Assembly: GCA_963930775.1 (NCBI GenBank)
Contig: OZ005699.1
Span: 2,253,501 to 2,317,500, forward strand
Direction: 5' to 3'
Length of the DNA: 64,000 nucleotides
Source: Cliona cf. orientalis
Lineage: Eukaryota; Porifera; Demospongiae; Clionaida; Clionaidae
Positions 1 through 9,672 of this stretch are shown here, piece after piece. The translations under genes were made by a program, and so were the position numbers. Every line of letters starts with the position of its first letter. Positions within the stretch are counted from its first letter, which is position 1. Under the pieces are notes generated by a model. That model was given only the letters and a program-made list of their open reading frames with translations. It was not told where the DNA came from and searched no databases.

Positions 1-44
1 CCCCCCTTGATCTCTCTCTCTCCCTTCTAATATTTTAAATACAG

Positions 45-438
45 AAGCCAAATCTCATTCTGAATGTTGATGGAGTTATTGCTGTATCATTTGTTGACCT
101 CTTGAGACAAAGTGGAGCATTCACACCGTTAGTGAGCAATAGTTGTGACAACTGAATAATTGTTGCCCTTTGACCTCTGTAGGGAGGAGTGTCAGGAGTA
201 TGTGGACATAGGATCACTCAATGGCCTCTTTGTACTCGGGAGGACAATGGGATTTATTGGTATGCATTAATTATTACGATGCAGAGGGGGATCAACGGGA
301 AGCATAGTAGTACAATGTAATGCTTATTATCTTGTGTTTGCTTCAGGTCACTATCTAGATCAGAAGCGGTTGAAGCAAGGTCTGTACCGCCATCCCTGGG
401 ACGACATCTCATACATCTCCCCTGACATGCTGCAGTAA
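45..438 (+). CDS. ACLY: ATP-citrate lyase, C-terminal end (first copy, partial)
   Basis: This is the last part of ATP-citrate lyase, the cytosolic enzyme that makes acetyl-CoA and oxaloacetate from citrate. Three exons can be read: 45-127, 183-259 and 347-438, with GT-AG borders and matching phases. The protein runs [10 protein letters not shown], then [15 protein letters not shown], then [15 protein letters not shown], then [19 protein letters not shown] and stops at TAA. This matches the citrate-synthase-like C-terminal domain as I know it from animal ACLY. The rest of the gene lies upstream of the window. Its reading frame is undamaged, unlike the second copy near 5.3-6.7 kb, so this is probably the tail of the working gene. 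Confidence 0.85.
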
Positions 439-1084
439 CAATCTTTTGGCAATAATGTTATGGTAATATTAGGAGTGTTTTATTCCATATAAAATTAATG
501 TCATGGTAGCTTGCAACTCTATAGTTGAACAGCTTCTATTGTAGTTCTCTTAATTTTTGCATCACCCCTTGTTAGAATTGATTCTGCCATTTCCTGTGAT
601 TATGATAATCACTGAGTGTACTAATATTGTTCTTTTGCATGACTGTAGCCTCTTTACAATGTCATGACTTAATTTTCTGTGTTTTCTATTTGAAAGTAGC
701 CAATTAATCTATCATTCTACTAAAATTAATTAAAATTGCAGGTAATTAATGGTCATGCTTGTCCTTGTGTTACAATAATATTATTATTATTATTATTATT
801 ACAAGAAGACTGACCGCATCCTAAGTGGAAAAAGTGTGTTCATTTAGCTAGAAAACATCTGCATTAGGAGGAACAAACTGAATCTAGAGCATGAAGCAGC
901 CAATGACGATCTTTACCTAACTTTGCTTCACTCTAGTATTTAGCGTAAATATTGTCATTGGCCTAAACTGTGTATTGATGATGATGCATCAGTATACATA
1001 CTAGTATTTAATCTTTTATTATCCAATATACATGTAAGACAACCTTTCCCAGCATCATTGGCTGTTTAAAAAGAGTTGGAAAAA
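439..1084. other. intergenic, no gene seen
   Basis: AT-rich stretch after the lyase stop codon. It contains a short TTA microsatellite near 776-802. A stretch at about 897-925 is the reverse complement of one near 50762-50776, so a dispersed repeat probably extends beyond the tRNA-like part that follows. I see no coding region. Confidence 0.5.
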
Positions 1085-1378
1085 AAAAATCGGCCCTGGC
1101 GGGATTCGAACCGGGGCGCGCATTTCACACTGCCTGGCAGACTCAGAGCTTAACCTAGTACCTCTGGACAGTAGTATAGTTGTGGCTTTTGTGTTTTGAC
1201 AAGGACATTTTCGCTTATAACTCGACAATGAAAGTGAAATTGAAAATTCTGGAACGTGTAAATTTTTGGTTTTTTTTTATGCTCTATCTGCTGGTCTTTG
1301 AATTATGTTCGTAGCATGTTCTGGGGCTGACATTACATTACATTACATTACATTGATTTTATTTTTCTTCCCACTTAG
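1085..1378 (-). mobile_element. SINE-like element with tRNA-like module and ATTAC repeats
   Basis: Read on the minus strand, 1091-1174 resembles a tRNA, with a B-box-like GGTTCGAATCCC and an A-box-like segment, and a possible GCC anticodon loop like tRNA-Gly. The other end carries four copies of CATTA near 1331-1353. The same body occurs in the opposite orientation at about 50460-50740, sharing the tRNA-like part, a middle with AAGGACATTTTCGC (or its complement) and the ATTAC tail. This is typical of a short interspersed element moved by a partner LINE. It is not likely to be a working tRNA gene because the stems are poorly paired. Confidence 0.55.
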
Positions 1379-2012
1379 GATGTAATTATTGTGACAGTAT
1401 AGCTACAAGTTGTGCATGCATGATAATATTATGAACGTTAATAATAATAATTATAATAAACGCCCATGCATACACTGCTATAATTTCAACAATAATATTA
1501 TTAGTGGTACTGCCACTGGTGAATCCGCCAACTACCATCACCTCATTAGTTGGGAGGACTGCATGCAACAAGACAGCAATAATGAACTTGGTACCAACTT
1601 CTTCAGTGATAGTATGTGGCTATACATGCATGTACATAAGATAAGGGGTTGGGATGGGAGGGGACAGCTAGTTAAATTAACTGCAGAAGCTAGGCCTGTA
1701 CGACCTTAGTCTTGCTTGGTACCGCTGAACAGTCAAAATTAATGCAACTGACTAATAATTAATTAAGTATAATAGTCCTGATTTACTGCACTACAAGACA
1801 CTCCTCCGCGTATTAACTGTGCATGCTCAGGCTTCCAAATGTACTTATCCGCGCCCTATTAACTCCATTCAATGGAACATTAAACTCCATTAGTATAATA
1901 CAATTATTATATACATTATCTCCAATTTTCAGTCTTTTATAAAAATTTTGTGACATTACTCAACTAGTACATGTGCACATTATAGAGCTGGCTGCTTGCA
2001 TAAGTTTTAGAC
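1379..2012. pseudogene. kelch-gene remnant and spacer
   Basis: At about 1500-1571 the minus strand encodes a short run, LPTNEVMVVGGF, that matches the last kelch repeat of the two kinase-kelch genes (ILPTDEMMVVGGH in the second gene). It is cut off on both sides, so it is a dead fragment left by an extra round of duplication. The remaining sequence to 2012 is AT-rich and shows no gene. Confidence 0.55.
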
Positions 2013-4241
2013 CTAAGGATGCGCTATCTCAACTTTATCAGTAAGAAATTGCCTAGGACCAGTGCCAATACCTCCACCAACTATCATCACTTCATCAGTT
2101 GTGAAGACTGTAACAAGAGGGGAACATCGAGCAGTCGGCATATTGCTGATGATATCCCAGGAGTTAGTGGTTGGGTTGTATTTATGAACAGATGATGTGG
2201 CTTTGTGTTTTGCATCATTTCCACCAACTGCCACTAGCTCTCCACTGACAGCTGCACAGGTGGACTGGTACACTGGGACATCAGCGATTCTAAGCCACAC
2301 TGAATCGGGTGATGTTTCGCTGCATGACTGCAGGAGCTTTGTCAGTGAACAGGTCAGCACTGACTTTATCTCAGCACCACCCTTGTCAAATCCTCCCAGC
2401 ATGTAGAGCTGATCCCCACAGATGGTTGCTGATGCTTGGGAGTAGGGGTGAGGGAGGCTAGCTGCTGTTGACCAGACTAGAGTTTCAATGTCCATCACTT
2501 CCACCGTATCTAGTTGAGTCACCGTTGATAGACCACTCTTCCCACCAGCCACTATGAGGTGCTGTTTGGTGGTTACTGTAGCAGTGTTATGTCGCTCTGT
2601 TGGCATGGGTGGAAAGTGCTCCACCCAATTTCTATTTTTAAGGCTCAATAATTTGTTGTAATTATTGTCTTTACTTAGACTATCTCCACCAATACCCGTG
2701 AGGAGACCTTTGACAATTGCTAAACTGCTGTACCAGTAGGGATATTTTGGAAGCTTACTCCACTTCCGTGTAGCTGAGTCATATGAATACATTTGACCGG
2801 CATAATTCATAAAGTAAGCCACATTCGCATCCACAACAGCAGCTCCTCTAGCCATTGTATTTGGTGCACTCCCCCCCTCTCTCCATTCTCTTAATTTTCT
2901 CTCTTTTAATGGTAGAAGTGATTTTTCTTCCCCTGGCTGATCCTGTTGGAGTTGTTTCCTCCCAATTTGAGCTCTAGGTGCACGTACGCGTAGTACTATA
3001 GATGGTGGCTGGGATGGCTTTGTTTTTCGTTGTGTTTGCTGACTCAGCTGTAGCTGCTGTTGTTCCACTTGTCTCTGTGGGGTATTGTTAGTCTGCTGGA
3101 TCTCAGCTATCACTTGCTCATGTACTTCAAGCTGTTGGGTCAACCTTTGATTTTGTCTCTCCAGCTGCTTTATATGAACATCCATTGATTGAATCTCACT
3201 CTGCTGTTGCTGGTTCTCATGGTGTAGCTCTTGTAGTTGCTGAATAGTTGCTGCTTCTCTTACTTGCATTTCCCTTCTCTGTCTTTTCAGCTGGGCTATG
3301 TCATTCGGCACCCTCTCAACTTGCTCTACACTCTCTCTGTACTCTCTAGTCTCCTTGAGACCAGCCAGCCTCTGACACAGCTCCTCACTCGAAGGTCTGT
3401 CATTCTCCTGGTAGTGGAGGCAGTCCACTGCAATCGGCAAGAGACCATGACCAGGGTCAATCATATCAATGTGGTTCTTTCTTCTCTCTGGCTCTAGCAC
3501 AGGAACATCCGTCATGCCAGTTGGTGATGCAGGGAATGGGACAGTTCTAGTGCGAGGTCCAGGCTCAGGCCACAGTCGGGTGCACACTTGTATCATGATC
3601 ACACCCTCAGAGAAGCAGTCCAATTTCTTTGTGTACACTGGTGGCTCCCTCAGTGCTTCTGGAGGCATGTAGGCTACTGTTCCTGGGCACATGGTGAGAG
3701 GGGTCATGCTTGGAGCTGCACCAGCTAGCTTAGACATGCCAAAGTCTGTCACTTTAGCTCTGCTCTTAGCCATGATCAGCACATTGTTGCTGGAGAGGTC
3801 TCGGTGGATGATGTCATTGGAGTGGAGGTAGGCGACTGCTAAAGCAATGTCATGGCAAATATCCACTTGAACACAGTATGGTAGTGATCGCTGTGAGTGT
3901 TCAAGCATTTTTGTCAAACTCTCATCAAGCAGTTCCATCAGCAGCACTGGTAGTCTGGACTCAGGGTCTCTGGTCATGTCAAGGTACTGCACAATGTTTG
4001 GGTGTCGGATGCTCTCAAGAAATGCACACTCTTGTTGAAATCTCTGCATCATCCTGCCTGCTCCTGGGTCATTGGGGTCTAGGATTGTTGGGTGGAGGAC
4101 TTTAGCAGCACAGGGCAGCTGGTCACACTTGGCCTTGTAGACAGCTCCATAGGCGCCATGTCCAAGGGGTTGGCTCTTGTTGATGTGGAAATTTCGATAG
4201 CGAAAGAGTTGCTGAGCCCTAATCTGCTCAGGATTCGCCAT
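2013..4241 (-). CDS. protein kinase with coiled coil and kelch repeats (copy A)
   Basis: Single-exon gene for about 742 residues. The start is placed at the ATG beginning MANPEQIR because the second gene has the same start; the frame stays open a further 27 codons upstream. Residues about 20-290 form a protein kinase domain: glycine loop GHGAYGAV (27-34), lysine in AAK (47), HRDLSSNN (146-153), DFG (166-168) and a PPEAL segment. All catalytic residues are present and the pattern is closest to tyrosine-kinase-like kinases. Residues about 310-430 are Gln/Glu-rich coiled coil. From about 480 to the end there are kelch-type repeats (VVGG, AVGG, LGG with spaced W/Y), expected to fold as a beta-propeller that binds partners. 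No signal peptide or membrane segment is seen, so it is probably cytosolic. Its target is unknown. Confidence 0.85.
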   Translation of the reverse strand: MANPEQIRAQQLFRYRNFHINKSQPLGHGAYGAVYKAKCDQLPCAAKVLHPTILDPNDPGAGRMMQRFQQECAFLESIRHPNIVQYLDMTRDPESRLPVLLMELLDESLTKMLEHSQRSLPYCVQVDICHDIALAVAYLHSNDIIHRDLSSNNVLIMAKSRAKVTDFGMSKLAGAAPSMTPLTMCPGTVAYMPPEALREPPVYTKKLDCFSEGVIMIQVCTRLWPEPGPRTRTVPFPASPTGMTDVPVLEPERRKNHIDMIDPGHGLLPIAVDCLHYQENDRPSSEELCQRLAGLKETREYRESVEQVERVPNDIAQLKRQRREMQVREAATIQQLQELHHENQQQQSEIQSMDVHIKQLERQNQRLTQQLEVHEQVIAEIQQTNNTPQRQVEQQQLQLSQQTQRKTKPSQPPSIVLRVRAPRAQIGRKQLQQDQPGEEKSLLPLKERKLREWREGGSAPNTMARGAAVVDANVAYFMNYAGQMYSYDSATRKWSKLPKYPYWYSSLAIVKGLLTGIGGDSLSKDNNYNKLLSLKNRNWVEHFPPMPTERHNTATVTTKQHLIVAGGKSGLSTVTQLDTVEVMDIETLVWSTAASLPHPYSQASATICGDQLYMLGGFDKGGAEIKSVLTCSLTKLLQSCSETSPDSVWLRIADVPVYQSTCAAVSGELVAVGGNDAKHKATSSVHKYNPTTNSWDIISNMPTARCSPLVTVFTTDEVMIVGGGIGTGPRQFLTDKVEIAHP

Positions 4242-4451
4242 AATATTGATCATGATTATCCAATATCCAAGTGTCGTTTCGGCAACTTTAGCAGTACTAA
4301 AAGCTGTCCTTTCGTGCCACACCCACGGGTCATATTGATCATCAATAGCGGTTTATACAAGGCGCATGCGTATTTGTGCAATCTGCACGTAAGCTAACGG
4401 GATTAGCAGGGTGTGATTCACAAGACCATGATTAACGCTCGGCGCATGCGC
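4242..4451 (-). promoter_or_regulatory. kinase-kelch A upstream region with GCGCATGCG motifs
   Basis: The region upstream of the start codon contains GCGCATGCG at 4362-4370 and the full palindrome GCGCATGCGC at 4442-4451. This is the known binding pattern of NRF-1-type factors. The first ~80 bases upstream of the start are similar to those of the second kinase-kelch gene, including a shared stretch around 4318-4333, so the promoter was duplicated with the gene. The regulatory role is inferred. Confidence 0.45.
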
Positions 4452-5287
4452 ACGAGGGTAGCAGTAGTCTGTCTGTCTGTTACTGCTCAACTGCCTGCGT
4501 AGGACATTTATGCAACAAAATGAACGTACCAGCCAATTTTGCGCCGAACTCTAAAGGTTTTCAATCGAGGGATTTCGCTAAAAAACTTTCTCTCACGAGT
4601 TTATAGCTTATTCTTTGTCTTTAGCATAGCCTCGGAAGTCAGCCATTTTTCAGTTCCCAGTATATAATATTATAGTAAACTATGATTAAGTCCCACTACT
4701 TGTAATGCCTATAACCATAATATATGGCTATAGGATACAGTTCATAAGTTATATAAAAGCCCACTATTCATCCTGGTCATAGCTTTTCCTGAACCTGCTA
4801 GATCACAGCTATGGTCTCATCATAGAATTGAGTGAGTTGCATACATGTACTCATTATCCTGTCATAGTTTTGTAGTGCATGAGGCCAAGCTTGCATGCAT
4901 ATGGTTGTATGTGTATCTTGAACAGTAACCGATAGCTGTCTGCAGTCTAGCAACCTGGCCAGTATTATACTGCTTTAATAAATAACAGCTCACACACATC
5001 AGCACAATTTAAATAATAATCACTGCAAGAATACTCCAGAACGTCATTTGCATAAAACTAGCTACTATTCCATCTTGACTTGTGACTCCCATTGCACATG
5101 CAATCTCAGCGTAATTATTAACCATCAACAGTATAAGTACTGTTTTAATATGCTGGGAGCATTTTGCACTTTAGTGCTTTCATTTATATTAGCACTAAGT
5201 AGCTTTTAACTCTGCCATTCCTCTCCCCCCCCCCCCCCCCCCCCACCCCCACCACCACCACCACCACAACCTACACACACACACAGT
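4452..5287. other. spacer with poly-C and CCA/CA repeats
   Basis: No gene seen. The 3' end is a low-complexity run: a long poly-C tract near 5225-5244, then CCA repeats and CA repeats to 5285, which also forms the pyrimidine-rich end of the intron before the next lyase exon. Confidence 0.6.
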
Positions 5288-6721
5288 GCAGCCAGTTGGT
5301 TGGTGAAGGAGTATATACCCCAGCCAGAGGTGGAACCCTCTACTGTCCCCATGGACTACAAGTGGGCCCAGGAGCTGGGACTGATCCGCAAACCAGCTGC
5401 CTTCCTCTCAAGCATCTGTGACGAGAGAGGAGAGGAGTTGCTCTATGCAGGGATGCCGATTTCCGATGTGTTCAAGGATGATATCGGTATCGGTGGAGTG
5501 CTGAGCCTGCTGTGGTTCCAGAGAAGGTTTGTGATGCTGTTCATGCATAATAGTTCATAGCCGTACGGCTACATGTACATGTACATGTATGATCTGTTGC
5601 TCTTGTAGCTACAGCTGTTTGGCAGTTTAAACGTGAATGAATGTTAAGGCCGGATCCATAATGTACATGTACCTCAACTATCATTCTCATTGCCAGGCAT
5701 TGTAGCTTGACAGACCTACCTGCATATACACGCATGTACATCTACATGTACATAATATTATATTATATGCGCCTTTCCAGGTTGCCTTCATATGCCTGCA
5801 AATTCCTAGAGATGTGTCTGATGGTGATAGCTGACCACGGTCCTGCTGTCTCTGGTGCCCACAACACCATCATTGCCTCTCGTGCCGGCAAGGATCTTGT
5901 CTCCCCGCTGGCCTCTGGTCTGCTCACCATTGGGGATCGGTTTGGAGGAGCGCTGGACGGAGCTGTTCGGGAGTTCTCTCAGGCCTACGACTCCAACATG
6001 ATCCCCATAGAGTTCGTCAACAGCATGAGGAAACAACACAAGCTCATACCTGGAATAGGACACAGGGTCAAATCGATGAGTGTGTTTTGAAATAGCTATG
6101 TGTTATTTGGCTATCTCAGATGTGATCAATGTTCTTTTTTGTAGCTCAATATAATCCAAACATGCGTGTTGTGATCATTAAGGATTATGTTAAAGAGCAC
6201 TTTCCGTCCACCCCTCTCTTGGATTATGCATTGGAAGTCGAGAAGATTAGCTACAACGTCCAAGGTTAAATCTCTTTCCCTCCCTCTCTCTCTCTCTCAC
6301 GCTTCCTCTCCCTTCTAATAATTTTTAAATGCAGAAGCCAAATCTCATTCTGAATGTTGATGGAGTTATTGCTGTATCATTTGTTGACCTCTTGAGACAA
6401 AGTGGAGCATTCACACCATTAGTGAGCAATCATGACATATTTGCCCCTTATACTTTGCCCTTTGACCTCTGTAGGGAGGAGTGTCAGGAGTATGTTGACA
6501 TTGGATCACTCAATGGCCTCTTTGTAGCTACTCGGGAGGACAATGGGATTTATTGGTATGCATTAATTATTACGTACGATGCAGAGGGGCTTAACGGGAA
6601 GCATAGTAGTACAATGCTTATTATCTTATGTTTTGCCTCAGGTCACTATCTTGATCAGAAGCGATTGAAGCAAGGTCTGTACCGCCATCCCTGGGACGAC
6701 ATCTCTTACATCTCCCCCTGA
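5288..6721 (+). pseudogene. ACLY: ATP-citrate lyase, partial second copy with lesions
   Basis: Exons of the citrate-synthase-like half can be read: about 5295-5526 ([44 protein letters not shown]), 5781-6079 ([18 protein letters not shown], with the histidine of the active site, and GIGHRVKS), 6145-6264 ([20 protein letters not shown]), 6335 on ([10 protein letters not shown]) and the tail. Compared with the copy at the window start, the tail has three changes: the intron donor after GAFT reads AT instead of GT (about 6418), four bases are inserted in the FVLGR segment (about 6523-6532), and one C is added just before the stop. The N-terminal half is absent. It is therefore probably a dead fragment duplicated together with the neighbouring kinase-kelch gene. 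Transcription of a truncated protein cannot be excluded. Confidence 0.75.
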
Positions 6722-7109
6722 CATGCTGCAGTAGTGCAACTGGGACAATAATTATTGTTTATTAATCCATAGAATGTCATAATAAGTGTGTTGCCCGGTA
6801 TGTCAATGTTTCATTATTATAAAGACTTAATTAGTTTAATAGCTATCTCCAATAATTATTTTCAAGATTGATCTATAGTATAAGCCCTTGCATGGTCTGT
6901 TATAATATTATTAATAATAATAATAATGTTATATTATTATAGTTAATTTTTATGATAATATAAATTTTTATTCAACTTACAATAATTATTGCTAAATTAA
7001 TTATTATCGGTTTATGTATAATATACATTCAATTTGGATCAAATAATAATTATGATTGTGCATCAATCTAGCTAACTATAGACCAATAATTTATAACAGT
7101 ACACATAGA
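6722..7109. other. AT-rich intergenic, no gene seen
   Basis: Very AT-rich, with ATT/ATA runs near 6900-6960. It separates the convergent ends of the lyase fragment and the second kinase-kelch gene. Confidence 0.5.
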
Positions 7110-9281
7110 TTATACGGTTTTTAGGAGTCTGCCTTTGAGATAGGCTATCTCAACTTTATCAGTAAGAAATTTCTGAGAACCTGTACCAATATGTCCACCA
7201 ACCACCATCATCTCATCAGTTGGGAGGATTGCAACAAGACACCTACATCGAGCAGTTGGCATGTTTCTGATGATATCCCAGGAGTCAGTGGTTGGATTGT
7301 ATTTGTGAATAGCTGATGTGGCTTTATGTTTTGAATCATTTCCGCCAACTGCTACTAGCCCTCCATTAACAGCTGCACAGGTGGACCAATACACTGGGGT
7401 ATCAGCAATTCTGTGCCACACGGAATTAGATGTTTTACTGCATGACTTCAGGAGCTTTGTCAGTGAACAGGTCAACACTAGCTCAGTCTTATCAAATCCT
7501 CCCAGCATATATAGCTGATCTCCACAGATGGCCGCTGATGCATAGGAGTAGGGGTGAGGGAGGCTAGCTGCTGTTGACCAGACTAGTGTTTCAGTGTCCA
7601 TCACTTCCACTGCATCCAATTCAATTGACATCCTCTCCCCTCCAGCAACTATGAGGTGCTGTTTAGTGGTTACTGCAGCACTAATCCTTCGTTTTGTTGG
7701 CATAGGTGGAAAGTGCTCCACCCACTTAAGAATCTGATTTTTTCCAACATCAATGCTTATCAATATGTTGACAACACTTGTATTGTTTCCACCAATAGCT
7801 GTGAGGAGACCTTTGACAACTGCTAAACTACTGTACCAGTAGGGACATTTTGGAAGCTCACTCCACTTCTGAGTAAATGAGTCATATAAATAAGTTTTAC
7901 CATCACAGTACATAAAGTAAGCCATAGTCCCATCCACAACAGCAGTTCCTCTAGATATCCCACATGGTGCATTCCCCCCATCTCTCCATTTTATGTCTTC
8001 TAATGGTAGGAATGATTTTTCATTATTTACTTCCACTGGCTGATCCCACTGGATATGTTTTGGCTTTGTGTTTTGTTTTGATTGCTGACTCAGCTGTAGC
8101 TGCAGTTGCTCCACTTGTCTCTGTAGAGTGTTGCTGGTCTGCTGGATCTCTGCTGTCACTTTCTCTTGATCTTCAAGTTGCTGATTCAACCTTTGAATTT
8201 GTCTCTGAAATCGCTTTATCCGAACAATCTCACCCTCATGTCTGTGCTGCAGTTGTTGGTTCTCATCACGTAGCTGCTGAATAGTTGTTGCTTCCTTTAC
8301 ATATACTTGCATTTCTCTCATCTGTCTTTCCAGCTGGGCAATGTCATTCTGCACCCTCTCAACTTGCTCTACACTCTCCTTGTACTCTCTAGTCTCCTTG
8401 AGACCAGCCAGCCTCTGACACAGCTCCTCACTTGAAGGTCTCTCATTCTCCTTGTAATGGAGGCAGTCCACTGCAACCAGCAAGATACCATGATCAGGGT
8501 CGATCATATCAATGTGTGTCTTCCTTCTCTCTGGCTCCAGGATGGGCATTTCAATGACTCCAGTTGGAGATGCAGGGAATGGGACAAGTTTAGTACGAGG
8601 TCTAGGCTCAGGCCACAGTCGGGTACACACTTGTATCATGATCACACCCTCAGAGAAGCAGTCCAGTTTCTTTGTGTACATTGGTGGCTCCCTCAGTGCT
8701 TCTGGAGGCATGTAGGCCACTGTTCCTGGGCACATGGTGAGAGGGGTCATGCTTGGAGCTGCACCAGCTAGCTTGGACATGCCAAAGTCTGTCACTTTAG
8801 CTCTGCTCTTAGCCATGATCAGCACATTGTTGCTGGAGAGGTCTCGGTGGATAATGTCATTGGAGTGGAGGTAGGTGATTGCTAAGGCAATATCGTGGCA
8901 AATATCCACTTGAACATAGTAGGCTAGTGATCGTTGTGAGTGTTCAAGCATTTTTGTCAAACTCTCATCAAGCAGTTCCATCAGAAGCACTGGTAGTCTG
9001 GACTCAGGATCTCTGGTCATGCCGAGGTACTGCACAATGTTTGGGTGTCGGATGCTCTCAAGAAATGCACACTCTTGTTGAAATCTCTGCATGATCCTGC
9101 CTGTTCCTGGGTCATTGGGGTCTAGGATTGTTGGGTGGAGAACTTTAGCAGCACAGGGCAGCTGGTCACACTTGGCCTTGTAGACAGCTCCATAGGAGCC
9201 ATGGCCAAGGGGTTGGCTCTTATTGATGTGAAAATTTCGATATCGAAAGAGTTGCCGAGCCCTAATCTGCTCATTGGCCAT
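7110..9281 (-). CDS. protein kinase with coiled coil and kelch repeats (copy B)
   Basis: Tandem paralogue of the gene at 2013-4241, single exon, about 723 residues from the ATG at MANEQIRA. The kinase half is nearly identical to copy A: GHGSYGAV loop, AAK lysine, HRDLSSNN, DFG and the PPEAL segment all intact. The coiled-coil and kelch halves have diverged more, including a shorter linker before the propeller. The frame is open 23 codons further upstream (MTRGCGTKG), so an earlier start is possible; the shared MAN start is preferred. The gene is head-to-head with the first deacylase gene, 391 bases away. Weaker conservation of the kelch part suggests partner recognition is what changed after duplication, but this is inference. 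Confidence 0.85.
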   Translation of the reverse strand: MANEQIRARQLFRYRNFHINKSQPLGHGSYGAVYKAKCDQLPCAAKVLHPTILDPNDPGTGRIMQRFQQECAFLESIRHPNIVQYLGMTRDPESRLPVLLMELLDESLTKMLEHSQRSLAYYVQVDICHDIALAITYLHSNDIIHRDLSSNNVLIMAKSRAKVTDFGMSKLAGAAPSMTPLTMCPGTVAYMPPEALREPPMYTKKLDCFSEGVIMIQVCTRLWPEPRPRTKLVPFPASPTGVIEMPILEPERRKTHIDMIDPDHGILLVAVDCLHYKENERPSSEELCQRLAGLKETREYKESVEQVERVQNDIAQLERQMREMQVYVKEATTIQQLRDENQQLQHRHEGEIVRIKRFQRQIQRLNQQLEDQEKVTAEIQQTSNTLQRQVEQLQLQLSQQSKQNTKPKHIQWDQPVEVNNEKSFLPLEDIKWRDGGNAPCGISRGTAVVDGTMAYFMYCDGKTYLYDSFTQKWSELPKCPYWYSSLAVVKGLLTAIGGNNTSVVNILISIDVGKNQILKWVEHFPPMPTKRRISAAVTTKQHLIVAGGERMSIELDAVEVMDTETLVWSTAASLPHPYSYASAAICGDQLYMLGGFDKTELVLTCSLTKLLKSCSKTSNSVWHRIADTPVYWSTCAAVNGGLVAVGGNDSKHKATSAIHKYNPTTDSWDIIRNMPTARCRCLVAILPTDEMMVVGGHIGTGSQKFLTDKVEIAYLKGRLLKTV

Positions 9282-9672
9282 ATTTACTGTACTGAGCCAG
9301 TTTGCAATTTCGAGTAGCACAACTCCTTTGGTGCCACACCCACGGGTCATATGATGAGGTAAGGGCTATATAGCTGTAGCTGTGAAGGCGCATGCGTTCG
9401 GTCCCCCTGAAAGCGGTCCCCCTGGACTGTCCCATAGCAACTATGGATAGTCCCCTGCCATTTATGAGAGGGGTTAGGGGCTGGGTTTCAGATATGAATG
9501 GTTATCAGTGTTAGTCTTAAGGGGTTTGTATGGCAGGGTTAGACTCCAGGGTCTGTATGGCAGGGTTAATAGTCTACAGGTTTTGTCCTGGGGGGACCAA
9601 ATATGGCGCAGTGGACAGTCCGGGGGGATCACAATTTTGGGGGGACTGCAATCAGCACAGGTACTAGCCAGT
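9282..9672. promoter_or_regulatory. divergent intergenic region, kinase-kelch B and deacylase 1
   Basis: Candidate bidirectional promoter. GCGCATGCG lies at 9388-9396, in the same position relative to the kinase start as in copy A. The middle (about 9410-9650) has inverted, C-rich/G-rich ends with a GGACTGTCC / GGACAGTCC pairing, which looks like a small inverted-repeat element inserted in the spacer. Confidence 0.45.

Noticed and set aside
5225-5290. Proline-rich coding region in the poly-C/CCA repeat
   Set aside because: Simple sequence directly before a splice acceptor; no protein support.
6060-6150. Broken splice donor after GIGHRVKS in the second lyase copy
   Set aside because: The expected donor is not obvious, but a GTGTGT a few bases on can join in frame to the next exon, so I do not count it as a lesion.
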